This document shows positions 27,046 to 35,719 of a stretch of DNA of 64,000 nt, piece by piece. Source of the DNA: Pontibacter ruber (GTDB lineage: Bacteria; Bacteroidota; Bacteroidia; Cytophagales; Hymenobacteraceae); NCBI RefSeq assembly GCF_023630205.1, contig NZ_JALPRR010000002.1, positions 860,899 to 924,898 of the forward strand, written 5' to 3'. Made by a program: the position numbers and the translations under genes. The notes below the pieces were generated by a model that saw only the letters and a program-made list of their open reading frames with translations, did no database searches and was not told where the DNA came from. The first letter of the stretch is position 1. Every line of letters starts with the position of its first letter.

Positions 27046-27998
27046 TGAAGCAATTCACTTCCGTACACGATGTGCAGGACGTAGCTGCCCTGGTAAACGA
27101 AGCCTTACAACTGAAACAAACTCCACTGGCACACAAAGCCTTGGGACAGGACAAGACACTGGGCCTGATTTTCATGAATCCGAGCCTGCGAACGCGCCTC
27201 AGCACGCAGAAAGCAGGTATGAACCTGGGCATGAACGTAATGGTGATGAACCTGGATAAAGAAGGTTGGGCGCTCGAGACGCAGGACGGCGTGGTGATGA
27301 ACGGCACCACGGTAGAGCACATCCGGGAGGCGGCAGCGGTCATGGGGCAGTACTGCGACATCATCGGGATTCGCTCGTTTCCGAAACTGCAGGATAGGGA
27401 AGAAGACTACAGCGAGGACCTGCTTAACAAGTTTATTAAGCTGGCTGGCGTACCGGTAGTGAGCCTCGAATCGGCTACACGACACCCGCTACAGAGCCTG
27501 GCAGACCTGGTAACTATAAAAGAGCAGGCAGCTGCAGGCAAGCGCCCGAAAGTGGTGCTGACCTGGGCACCGCATGTAAAAGCCATTCCGCATTGTGTGG
27601 CCAACTCGTTTGCCGAATGGATGCAGCAGGCTGATGTGGATCTGGTGATCACGAACCCGGAAGGCTACGACCTGGCAGATAAATTTACCAAAGGGTCGCA
27701 GGTACTGCACAACCAGGACGAAGCATTAAAGGGTGCAGACTTTGTGTACGTGAAGAACTGGTCGAGCTACGAAGAGTATGGAAAGGTGCTGACAGACGGT
27801 GAAGGCTGGATGATGACCAATGAGAAGCTGGCGCTGACGAACAATGCCAAAGTCATGCATTGCCTTCCGGTGCGCCGCGGTCTGGAACTTAGCCAAGAGA
27901 TACTCGATGGGCCGAACTCATTGGTGATCGAACAGGCTAATAACCGTACTTACGCAGCGCAGGCCGTGCTGAAGCGCATGCTCGAAAGAATAGCTTAA
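27045..27998 (+). CDS. argF': N-acylornithine (probably succinylornithine) carbamoyltransferase
   Basis: 317-aa transcarbamylase of the Bacteroidetes acylornithine type, not ordinary ArgF. Carbamoyl phosphate motif SLRTR is at 47-51 and HCLPVRR lies near residue 275. The order and spacing match the Bacteroides fragilis N-succinylornithine enzyme as I recall it. The residue that sets acetyl versus succinyl preference (Pro90 in B. fragilis, Glu92 in the Xanthomonas acetylornithine enzyme) aligns with Val90 here, in NGTTVEH. Published substitutions at that site, as I recall them, make a small or hydrophobic residue favour N-succinylornithine, so a succinylated pathway is inferred. Confidence 0.9.
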   Translation: MKQFTSVHDVQDVAALVNEALQLKQTPLAHKALGQDKTLGLIFMNPSLRTRLSTQKAGMNLGMNVMVMNLDKEGWALETQDGVVMNGTTVEHIREAAAVMGQYCDIIGIRSFPKLQDREEDYSEDLLNKFIKLAGVPVVSLESATRHPLQSLADLVTIKEQAAAGKRPKVVLTWAPHVKAIPHCVANSFAEWMQQADVDLVITNPEGYDLADKFTKGSQVLHNQDEALKGADFVYVKNWSSYEEYGKVLTDGEGWMMTNEKLALTNNAKVMHCLPVRRGLELSQEILDGPNSLVIEQANNRTYAAQAVLKRMLERIA

Positions 27999-28004
27999 GT
28001 ATAC

Positions 28005-28811
28005 ATGCAGAAAGTTCATATCATTAAAATCGGCGGCAATATTCTGGATAACCCTGAGCGGCTGCAGCGTTTCCTGATTGATTTTGCGCAACTGCCTGTT
28101 CCAAAACTACTGGTGCATGGTGGTGGTAAAATTGCCTCTACCATCGGGCTGCAGTTGGGCATAGAGCCGCAGTATGTGGAAGGTCGTCGCCTTACCGATG
28201 CGGAAACCCTGCGTGTGGTAACGATGGTGTACGCCGGGCTCATCAACAAAAATGTAGTAGCACAATTGCAGGCGCTCGGCTGCAACGCAATCGGCCTGAC
28301 CGGTGCTGACGCCAATACCATACCTGCTACTAAACGCCCGGTCAAAACGATCGACTATGGCTTTGTCGGAGATGTGGCAGGTCCGGAAACGATTAATGCG
28401 GCTGCCATTCAGGCGCTGCTGCAGGCAGGGCTTACGCCCGTGTTTGCGCCGCTGACACATGATGGGCAAGGCACTTTGCTCAATACCAATGCGGATACCA
28501 TAGCCTCCGTGCTGGCAACTGCGTTGGCACCATACTATGAGGTGAAGCTGGTGTATTGCTTTGAGAAGAAAGGCGTACTGGCCGATGCGGAAGACGATGA
28601 CTCAGTGATCCAACGTATCGATCAGGACAAGTATAAAATGTTGAAGCAAGACGGCGTGGTGACACAAGGTATGATCCCGAAACTGGACAATGCCTTTGCT
28701 GCACTTCAGCAGGGCGTCAGTGCTGTACTTATCGGGGAGGCGGATGCATTAGCAAGTCTTGCCACGGATGAAGCTTTTTCAGGTACCACACTACAACTGC
28801 AACATGGATAA
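28005..28811 (+). CDS. argB: acetylglutamate (acylglutamate) kinase
   Basis: 268-aa amino-acid kinase phosphorylating N-acylglutamate. It opens with the phosphate-binding IKIGGNILDN (6-15) and continues with VHGGGKIAS (about 38-46) and the VEGRRLTDAETL region that binds the substrate. Length is normal for ArgB. Its 3' end overlaps argE by 8 bases. Arginine feedback elements (the N-terminal helix of inhibited ArgBs) are absent. Confidence 0.93.
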   Translation: MQKVHIIKIGGNILDNPERLQRFLIDFAQLPVPKLLVHGGGKIASTIGLQLGIEPQYVEGRRLTDAETLRVVTMVYAGLINKNVVAQLQALGCNAIGLTGADANTIPATKRPVKTIDYGFVGDVAGPETINAAAIQALLQAGLTPVFAPLTHDGQGTLLNTNADTIASVLATALAPYYEVKLVYCFEKKGVLADAEDDDSVIQRIDQDKYKMLKQDGVVTQGMIPKLDNAFAALQQGVSAVLIGEADALASLATDEAFSGTTLQLQHG

Positions 28812-29865
28812 GAACCAGCTTTACCAGGAGGCACTGGATTTGCTGCAGCAGCTCATTGCTATACCTTCTTACAGCAGTGAAGAGGACAAAACGGCGGATC
28901 TAATAGCCTCCTTTCTAGAAGCAAAAGGAGTGCAGGTGCAGCGTAAACTAAACAACGTGTGGGCGCGCAACAAGCATTATAATCCTGCTTTGCCTACGCT
29001 GCTGCTCAACTCGCACCACGATACGGTAAAACCGAATACCGGCTATACCCGCGATCCCTTTGCTGCTACTCTAGAAGAAGGCAAACTATACGGATTAGGA
29101 AGCAACGATGCAGGTGGCTGCCTGGTGTCGCTGCTGGCGACGTTTTTATACTTCTATGAGCAGGAGGGATTGGAGTATAACCTGGTATATGCTGCTACGG
29201 CAGAGGAAGAGATATCGGGGAGAAATGGCTTGGAGCTGCTGCTGCCGGACTTAGGCGAACTGGAGGCAGCCATTGTAGGCGAGCCTACGCTCATGCATCT
29301 GGCCGTAGCAGAAAAAGGGCTGCTGGTGCTGGATTGCGTAGCTGCAGGTCGGTCCGGGCACGCTGCCCGTGAGGAAGGCCTTAATGCCATTTACGAAGCG
29401 CTGCCTGATATCCACTGGTTTCAGTCGTATCGCTTCCCGAAGGAGTCGGTGCACCTGGGGCCGGTGAAAATGTCCGTTACCATGATACAGTCCGGTACGC
29501 AGCACAACGTGGTACCTGACAAGTGCCAGTTCACGGTGGATGTGCGCCTGACAGACGCCTATACCATGGAGGAAGTGCTGGAAACAATTCAGCAGCATGT
29601 TAGGGCAGAAGTTAAGCCACGTTCCATGCGCCTGAAGCCCTCTTCCATACCTTTGGATCACCCGTTGGTGCAGGCGGGAATGCAGCTTGGCCGCAGCACT
29701 TACGGCTCGCCCACTACATCCGATCAGGCATTGCTTTCCATACCATCTCTCAAGCTGGGTCCCGGCGACTCGGCCCGTTCGCACATGGCAGATGAGTTTA
29801 TTTACCTGCATGAAATTGAGGAAGGAATCAGTCTGTACATTGACATTTTGCAGCAGGTCATGTAG
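28804..29865 (+). CDS. argE: M20 deacylase, acylornithine/acylcitrulline deacetylase-like
   Basis: 353-aa M20-family metallopeptidase that would remove the acyl group, here probably from acylcitrulline because carbamoylation happens first. Metal motif HHD is at 71-73, the catalytic glutamate pair lies in TAEEEISGRNG, and GEPT and the C-terminal GPGDSARSH motif carry further ligands. The frame extends upstream to 28759 inside argB, but ATG at 28804 (MDKNQLYQ) gives the normal N-terminus and an 8-base overlap with argB. Confidence 0.88.
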   Translation: MDKNQLYQEALDLLQQLIAIPSYSSEEDKTADLIASFLEAKGVQVQRKLNNVWARNKHYNPALPTLLLNSHHDTVKPNTGYTRDPFAATLEEGKLYGLGSNDAGGCLVSLLATFLYFYEQEGLEYNLVYAATAEEEISGRNGLELLLPDLGELEAAIVGEPTLMHLAVAEKGLLVLDCVAAGRSGHAAREEGLNAIYEALPDIHWFQSYRFPKESVHLGPVKMSVTMIQSGTQHNVVPDKCQFTVDVRLTDAYTMEEVLETIQQHVRAEVKPRSMRLKPSSIPLDHPLVQAGMQLGRSTYGSPTTSDQALLSIPSLKLGPGDSARSHMADEFIYLHEIEEGISLYIDILQQVM

Positions 29866-29877
29866 TAGCCTCCTTGC

Positions 29878-29958
29878 TTTTGTCATTTCAACCATCGGAA
29901 GAAATCTAAGGATCCGGATTCTAACTCCAGATTTCTCACTTCATTCGAAATGACAAAA
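29878..29958. repeat. REP/MITE-like inverted repeat between argE and argH
   Basis: An 81-base palindromic element. The outer arms TTTTGTCATTTC (29878-29889) and GAAATGACAAAA (29947-29958) match 12 of 12. The inner arms GAAATCT (29901-29907) and AGATTTC (29929-29935) match 7 of 7, around a 21-base loop. From general knowledge, intergenic elements with TGTCATTTCG..AGATTTCTC arms are scattered through Bacteroidota genomes. Only one copy is seen in this window, so mobility is an inference. Confidence 0.7.
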
Positions 29959-30002
29959 TGAACATTCTCTTAATTACTCATTCACTCATTCAAAATTACC
30001 TC

Positions 30003-31334
30003 ATGAAACTCTGGCAAAAGAACACTGACGTTAAAAAGGAAATCGAGCAGTTTACCGTTGGGCGCGACCCGGAATTCGATATGCAGCTGGCTGCTTTTGA
30101 TGTGCTGGGTTCGCTGGCGCACACGCGCATGCTGGAGCAGGTGGGCTTGCTGGAGAAAGAAGACCTGGAGGCACTGCAACGGGAGATGAAAAGTATCTAC
30201 CATAGTATAGTTGCCAGGGAGTTCGGCATTGAACCGGGCGTGGAGGACATCCACTCGCAGGTAGAGCTGGAGCTGACAAGACGGCTTGGCGAAGCGGGCA
30301 AAAAGATACACAGCGGCCGCTCCCGAAACGACCAGGTGCTGGTAGACCTGAAGTTATACCTACGCCACGAACTGCAGCAGATAGTAGGAGAGGTGAAGGC
30401 ATTGTTCGATGTGCTGCAGGAGCAGAGCGAGCGACACAAAGACAAGTTGTTGCCAGGCTATACCCACCTGCAGGTAGCGATGCCCTCGTCTTTCGGTCTG
30501 TGGTTTGGGGCGTATGCCGAAAGCCTGGTGGATGATGTGCTGCTGCTACAATCGGCGTATAAAATTGCAGACAAAAACCCGCTGGGATCTGCCGCTGGCT
30601 ATGGCTCTTCGTTCCCGCTCAATCGACAGATGACAACCGAGTTACTGGGCTTTGAAACCATGAACTACAATGTGGTGTATGCACAGATGGGACGGGGCAA
30701 AACGGAGCGCGTGGTAAGTACGGCTATTGCTTCGGTAGCGGCTACACTGGCGCGCATGGCCATGGACCTGTGCTTGTACATGAGCCAGAACTTTGCATTC
30801 ATAAGCCTGCCGGATAACCTGACCACGGGTTCGAGCATCATGCCGCATAAAAAGAACCCGGATGTGTTCGAGATCATGCGGGGCAAGTGCAACAAACTGC
30901 AGGCGCTGCCAACCGAGATCTCCATGCTCCTGATCAACCTGCCATCGGGCTACCACCGCGAGCTGCAGCTGCTGAAGGAGTCGCTGTTCCCGGCGTTCGG
31001 GGAGCTGAAAGACTGCCTGCAGATGATGGCCTTTATGCTTCCGCAATTGCAGGTGCGCGACAGCATCATGGAAGAAGAAAAGTATAAGTATGCCTTCAGC
31101 GTGGACGCAGTAAATGCAGCTGTACTAGAGGGTTTGCCATTCCGGGATGCTTACAAAAAAGTAGGCGAAAGTATAGAACAAGGCACCTTTACTGTGCCGG
31201 CTTCGGTGGAGCATACGCACGAAGGAAGTATAGGCAACCTCTGCAACAAAGAGATTGCTTCGTTGATGGAAAAAGCGATTGCCGCTTTCCATTTCGAGCG
31301 TGCCGAGCAGGCGCTGCAGGCACTGGTAAAATAG
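30003..31334 (+). CDS. argH: argininosuccinate lyase
   Basis: 443-aa enzyme splitting argininosuccinate into arginine and fumarate. The fumarase-superfamily signature GSSIMPHKKNPD (with the catalytic serine loop) and HSGRSRNDQV are plain. The frame opens at 29958, but ATG at 30003 (MKLWQKN) is preferred: it gives the family N-terminus and keeps the inverted repeat outside the gene. It contains three AAGTATA heptamers. It is the last gene of the arg operon and ends 16 bases before a strong hairpin. Confidence 0.96.
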   Translation: MKLWQKNTDVKKEIEQFTVGRDPEFDMQLAAFDVLGSLAHTRMLEQVGLLEKEDLEALQREMKSIYHSIVAREFGIEPGVEDIHSQVELELTRRLGEAGKKIHSGRSRNDQVLVDLKLYLRHELQQIVGEVKALFDVLQEQSERHKDKLLPGYTHLQVAMPSSFGLWFGAYAESLVDDVLLLQSAYKIADKNPLGSAAGYGSSFPLNRQMTTELLGFETMNYNVVYAQMGRGKTERVVSTAIASVAATLARMAMDLCLYMSQNFAFISLPDNLTTGSSIMPHKKNPDVFEIMRGKCNKLQALPTEISMLLINLPSGYHRELQLLKESLFPAFGELKDCLQMMAFMLPQLQVRDSIMEEEKYKYAFSVDAVNAAVLEGLPFRDAYKKVGESIEQGTFTVPASVEHTHEGSIGNLCNKEIASLMEKAIAAFHFERAEQALQALVK

Positions 31335-31350
31335 CTTCTGCTAATCATAT

Positions 31351-31393
31351 AAAGTATAAAGCCTCTTAGTAAATCTAAGAGGCTTTATACTTT
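31351..31393. terminator. bidirectional terminator after argH
   Basis: Perfect 19-base stem (31351-31369 with 31375-31393) around a 5-base loop TAAAT. The outer part of each arm is the AAAGTATA/TATACTTT heptamer word and the inner part is AGCCTCTTAG/CTAAGAGGCT. It lies between argH and the convergent sensor gene and even reaches the sensor's last codon. Confidence 0.85.
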
Positions 31394-32078
31394 AGTTCAT
31401 GTGGTAATTCTGTGGCTTTATTTCCTTCAGCTTTCGCGAGCCTTGCAGCAGCGTACCGACAATAAGCGCCAGCAGCACGGCCAAACCAATTACCAGGTAG
31501 GAAAGTATTTTTAAGGTTTTCACGTTCCGCTCCGCCGACTCGTACAGTTCCTGCCCGACCTCACCCTGTACTTCTATAAGGTTGTGTAGCGGCACCAGCA
31601 AATTCTGGAAGGCTGCATGTCCTTTGGTATGGCTCAACTGCAGGGCAGCAGGATGGTTGCCCGCACGGCTCAGTTGCATTACCTGCTCCTGTATTCTCAC
31701 AAGTGCTGCAAACTGTACTTTATAGTTGGCCAGGTCGGTACTTTCCTGTTCGATCAGGTAAGTGCTTTCAAATTTCTGTACCAGCGAATCGATGGCCCTG
31801 GTGTTCGAGCTCAGCAACTGACGGATGCTGTCCTTTTCTGCTATACTTCCAGTCAGTACGTGTTCTTCGAGGTACATCCTGTTCTGGTAGTATCGCTCCA
31901 GCATCTGCGAAATATCAAGCGAAGGCACCAGTCGGTCCTGGTAAACCGACCGGAACTGTTTGTTCACTTCCCCGATGCTGTAGCTTACGAACCAATTGGC
32001 CAGAATAATGATAACAAAGACGCTTCCCAGCGCAAGCGCCAGCTTTTCACGTTGCCTGATCCTGAATACCCAGTTCAT
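31392..32078 (-). CDS. membrane sensor with four-helix-bundle domain, no output domain
   Basis: 228-aa protein with two transmembrane helices (about 14-34 and 190-210). They flank an extracytoplasmic helical region that looks like the four-helix-bundle ligand domain (4HB_MCP) of chemoreceptors and sensor kinases. The chain stops about 15 residues after the second helix, so there is no HAMP, methyl-accepting or kinase part. It may be a stand-alone sensor partner or a remnant. No signalling gene is adjacent. Confidence 0.65.
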   Translation of the reverse strand: MNWVFRIRQREKLALALGSVFVIIILANWFVSYSIGEVNKQFRSVYQDRLVPSLDISQMLERYYQNRMYLEEHVLTGSIAEKDSIRQLLSSNTRAIDSLVQKFESTYLIEQESTDLANYKVQFAALVRIQEQVMQLSRAGNHPAALQLSHTKGHAAFQNLLVPLHNLIEVQGEVGQELYESAERNVKTLKILSYLVIGLAVLLALIVGTLLQGSRKLKEIKPQNYHMN

Positions 32079-32271
32079 CTATCATACTCTCATGGTTTAT
32101 TAAATATAAGGAATTATACTTAAAATAAAACAATAGCCGCTGATAAGCTCACTAACTGGCTATCAATCCCATAATCAATGCAATTTAATTCTTGAAAACG
32201 TAACATTAACTTCACACAGCAACAGCGTATAAGGGGCAAACTGATGTACTCAGCAACAAAAGAGAACGCCC

Positions 32272-32997
32272 GTGATACCGATCAAGATCCATACGCAACC
32301 AGATGATTCTACATGCGGCCCAACCAGCCTGCATGCCGTGTACCGGTACTTCAAAGACACGATTTCCTTAAGTGAGGTTATTCGCGAGGTACCGTATCTG
32401 GACGAAGGCGGAACACTGGAGGTATTACTAGCCTGCCATGCCTTGCAACGCGGGTATAGAGCCCGCATTTATACGTATAACCTGCACATTTTTGACCCGA
32501 CCTGGATCGGCCTCAGCAACGATGAAATTATTGTGAAGCTGGAGCAGCAGATGGCGGTAAAAAACGGCAGCAGCAAGTTTCACAGGGCTACACTGGCTTA
32601 CATTGAATTCCTCAAACTTGGGGGTGAGCTGAGCAGCCATGATTTGAACAAAAAGCTGCTGCGCCAGTACTTTGACCAGGGCATTCCGCTCCTGACCGGC
32701 CTGAGTTCTACGTACCTTTATTTAAGCGCACGCGAATACTCCGACGAAGAAGGCAATTCTGTTTACGACGATGTACGTGGCTACCCAATGGGGCATTTTG
32801 TGGTGCTCTGCGGTTTTGCTGACGACCAGCAGAAGATCGTAGTGGCAGACCCATATCCGGACAATCCATACTTTAAAGACAATTACTACGAGGTAAGCGT
32901 CTCCCGCCTGCTCAACGCGATCATGTTGGGGATGACTACCTTCGATGCCAACCTGCTGGCCATACAGCCAGCCGACTTTGAATTCCACCAAGAATAA
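32272..32997 (+). CDS. C39-like (papain-like) peptidase of the RLAN cassette
   Basis: 241-aa protein with a probable cysteine-peptidase site: Cys15 in DDSTCGPTSLHA, His in GHFVVLCGF (about 174) and Asp in VADPYPDN (about 192). These are the positions of the C39/papain-like triad. No signal peptide, so cytosolic. The start is GTG at 32272; the nearest upstream ATG (32243) is out of frame. It is first of a four-gene cassette, 3 bases before the ATP-grasp ligase. Papain-like proteins of this type are reported beside RLAN-RimK and GCS2 genes. The substrate is unknown. Confidence 0.75.
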   Translation: MIPIKIHTQPDDSTCGPTSLHAVYRYFKDTISLSEVIREVPYLDEGGTLEVLLACHALQRGYRARIYTYNLHIFDPTWIGLSNDEIIVKLEQQMAVKNGSSKFHRATLAYIEFLKLGGELSSHDLNKKLLRQYFDQGIPLLTGLSSTYLYLSAREYSDEEGNSVYDDVRGYPMGHFVVLCGFADDQQKIVVADPYPDNPYFKDNYYEVSVSRLLNAIMLGMTTFDANLLAIQPADFEFHQE

Positions 32998-33000
32998 GAC

Positions 33001-34470
33001 ATGCGAAAGATTGTTGTAGTGGACTATCCCAAAGACTGGGATGTAGCCATTGAAGACGTAGAGGTGGTGGATGTACAATCGTACCTGACCGATACCACCT
33101 ATACCGATATAAAAAATGCGCGCATTTTTAACCTGTGCCGCTCTTACAAATACCAGAGTGCAGGTTACTATGTGTCGCTGCTTGCCGAGGCAAGAGGCCA
33201 TAAGCCGATCCCGAGTGTTACCACCATGCAGGACCTCAAAAGCCCTACCATTGTACGCGCCATCACCGTCGAACTGGAAGAGCTCATCAAGAAGAGTCTG
33301 GCAGGGTTAAAATCCAAGACCTTTACCCTGAGTATTTACTTTGGGCAGAACGTGGCGGTAAAGTATGAAAAGCTTTGCAAGCAGCTGCACGATTTGTTCC
33401 AGGCTCCCTTGCTGCGGGCGCAGTTCGTGTACAAAGACGATTGGGTGCTGCAAAGTATAAGCGCCATCCCGATCAACGAAGTGCCCGATCATCACTGGCG
33501 CTACCTGGTACGTTTTGCCAAAGCCTATTTTGCCCGCCACCGCTTCTCCGGAGCCCGCATCACACGCAAGATTTATGACCTGGCTATATTGGTAGACCCC
33601 GATGAGAAAGAGCCGCCGTCCGATAAAAGGGCTATTCAGCACTTTATGGATGCCGCCGATTCGCTGGGTTTTTATGTGGAACTCATCACCAAAGACGACT
33701 ACCGCCGGTTGCCTGAGTTCGACGCCCTGTTTATCCGGGAAACCACTTCGGTAAACCACCACACCTACAAGTTTGCCCGCAAAGCATTTGCCGATGGGCT
33801 GGTGGTGATCGATGATCCGGAGTCTATACTTCGGTGCACGAACAAAGTATACCTGGCAGAATTGCTGGCCAAAGCCAAGGTGCCAACGCCCAAAACCATG
33901 ATCATCCACAAAGACAACCGCAACCAGGTGGAGCAGGAACTGGGACTGCCCTGCGTGCTGAAAAAACCGGATAGTTCTTTTTCGCAGGGGGTGGTGAAGG
34001 CAAAGACACAGGAATGTCTCAAAAAGGAGCTCGACGAGATGCTGTCGGATTCGGAGCTGATCATCGGGCAGGAATTTACACCTACGGATTTCGACTGGCG
34101 CATTGGCATCCTGGACAAGCAGCCGCTTTATGCCTGCAAGTACTACATGGCCAAAGGACACTGGCAAATCTATAACTGGAACGGTAAAAAGCAGGATACA
34201 GAGGGGGATGCTGATACCATCCCGTTCGAAGAGGTACCATTTACCGTGCTGCACACGGCCCTGAAAGCTGCCAACCTGATTGGCAACGGCCTGTACGGCG
34301 TGGACCTGAAAGAAATAGACGGCAAAGCCTACGTAATAGAAGTAAACGATAACCCAAGTATAGACTCTGGTTGCGAAGACAGGATCCTTAAAAAGGAGCT
34401 GTACCTCTCCATCCTCAAATCGATCAAAAAACGCATCGACAACCACAAAAACTTTAGAACCGATGAGTAG
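33001..34470 (+). CDS. RimK-like ATP-grasp ligase with RLAN N-terminal domain
   Basis: 489-aa protein. The first 170 or so residues fit the RLAN domain (RimK-like ATP-grasp N-terminal domain), starting MRKIVVVDYPKDW and including NLCRSYKYQSAGYYVSLLAE. A RimK-type ATP-grasp fold follows at about 280-480, with ATP-contacting LPCVLKKPDSSFSQGV and metal ligands in VIEVNDNPSID. ATP-grasp ligases of this branch join an amino acid to a carboxylate through an acyl phosphate. Conserved neighbours in other genomes (GCS2-like ligase, papain-like peptidase) led to a proposed small-peptide synthesis role. The product is unknown. Confidence 0.85.
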   Translation: MRKIVVVDYPKDWDVAIEDVEVVDVQSYLTDTTYTDIKNARIFNLCRSYKYQSAGYYVSLLAEARGHKPIPSVTTMQDLKSPTIVRAITVELEELIKKSLAGLKSKTFTLSIYFGQNVAVKYEKLCKQLHDLFQAPLLRAQFVYKDDWVLQSISAIPINEVPDHHWRYLVRFAKAYFARHRFSGARITRKIYDLAILVDPDEKEPPSDKRAIQHFMDAADSLGFYVELITKDDYRRLPEFDALFIRETTSVNHHTYKFARKAFADGLVVIDDPESILRCTNKVYLAELLAKAKVPTPKTMIIHKDNRNQVEQELGLPCVLKKPDSSFSQGVVKAKTQECLKKELDEMLSDSELIIGQEFTPTDFDWRIGILDKQPLYACKYYMAKGHWQIYNWNGKKQDTEGDADTIPFEEVPFTVLHTALKAANLIGNGLYGVDLKEIDGKAYVIEVNDNPSIDSGCEDRILKKELYLSILKSIKKRIDNHKNFRTDE

Positions 34471-35719
34471 CAAGCATGAACCATTACACCTGTTCGAAGG
34501 GTATGGCGTTGAAATGGAGTACATGATCGTGCAAAAAGACAGCCTGCAGGTAAGCCCGATCACGGATAAACTGATCTATGACGAAGTGGGTGCTTATGTG
34601 TCGGATGTGGAGTTCGGAGAGATTGCCTGGTCGAATGAACTGGTGCTACACGTAGTGGAACTGAAAACCCAGGGACCTGTAAAGTCGCTGGTCGGACTGC
34701 AGAACAAGTTTTACGAACACGTACAGAAGATAAATCAAATGCTGGAGCGGCATAATGCCTGCCTGTTGCCTACAGGCGCCCACCCGCTCATGAACCCGCA
34801 TACCGATACCCGGCTGTGGCCGCACGAGTACAATGCCATTTACGAAGCTTACAACCGCATTTTCGATTGCCGCGGGCATGGCTGGGCAAACCTGCAGAGC
34901 ACGCACCTTAACCTGCCTTTCGGCAACGACGAGGAATTCGGGAAGCTGCATGCCGCCATCCGGATGGTACTGCCGATCATACCGGCGCTGTCGGCTTCCT
35001 CCCCAATACTGGATGGCAAGGTAACCGGCCTGCAGGACACGCGCCTGGAAGTATACCGCCACAACCAAGACAAGATACCTGCCATAGCAGGCAAGGTAAT
35101 TCCCGAAGCAGTGTTCAGCAAAGCAGATTACGAAGCGCAAATCCTGCAGAAGATCTATGACGCTGTAGCGCCTTATGACCAGGAACAGGTACTGCAGGAG
35201 GAATTCCTGAACTCACGGGGAGCCATCGCCCGCTTTGAGCGCAACGCCATCGAGATTCGCCTGATCGACATACAGGAAAGCCCGCTGGCCGATGTGGCCG
35301 TGCTGCATGCGGTGGTATCGGTGCTGAAAGCGCTTGTTTCAGAGCGTTGGGTAAGTATAAACGAACTGCAGCGCTGGAGCGAAGATACCCTGGCCGAGCT
35401 GCTGCACAACACCATCCGGAACGGACAGCAGGCTATACTTACTGATCAGAATTTCATGAAGTGCTTTGGCTTTGAAGGTACGGAGAACAGCACCGTAGGT
35501 GAGTTGTGGCAGCACCTTATCAGCGAAACTTCCGAAACAACAGATCAACCGGAAATAGCTCATACTCTTAATGTTATACTTTCGCGCGGAAATTTGTCCA
35601 AACGAATTTTAGAAGCAACAGGAGAAAATCCGTCTGAAGACCGTATAAGGCAGGTTTACAGGCAGCTGGCAATTTGCCTGCAGCAAAACGGAATTTTTCT
35701 ACCTGATAAACTATGCTAA
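34463..35719 (+). CDS. glutamate-cysteine ligase family 2-like amide ligase
   Basis: 418-aa protein of the GCS2/YbdK-like family, in the glutamine-synthetase fold superfamily. The segment GYGVEMEYMIV (13-23) matches the first metal-binding motif. A long conserved central part includes LLPTGAHPLMNP, STHLNLPFGND and the FERNAIEIRLID motif. These ligases form gamma-glutamyl amides, usually with an amine such as cysteine. The start overlaps the ATP-grasp gene by 8 bases and its end overlaps the next gene by 7, so all three are translationally coupled. Confidence 0.85.
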   Translation: MSSKHEPLHLFEGYGVEMEYMIVQKDSLQVSPITDKLIYDEVGAYVSDVEFGEIAWSNELVLHVVELKTQGPVKSLVGLQNKFYEHVQKINQMLERHNACLLPTGAHPLMNPHTDTRLWPHEYNAIYEAYNRIFDCRGHGWANLQSTHLNLPFGNDEEFGKLHAAIRMVLPIIPALSASSPILDGKVTGLQDTRLEVYRHNQDKIPAIAGKVIPEAVFSKADYEAQILQKIYDAVAPYDQEQVLQEEFLNSRGAIARFERNAIEIRLIDIQESPLADVAVLHAVVSVLKALVSERWVSINELQRWSEDTLAELLHNTIRNGQQAILTDQNFMKCFGFEGTENSTVGELWQHLISETSETTDQPEIAHTLNVILSRGNLSKRILEATGENPSEDRIRQVYRQLAICLQQNGIFLPDKLC

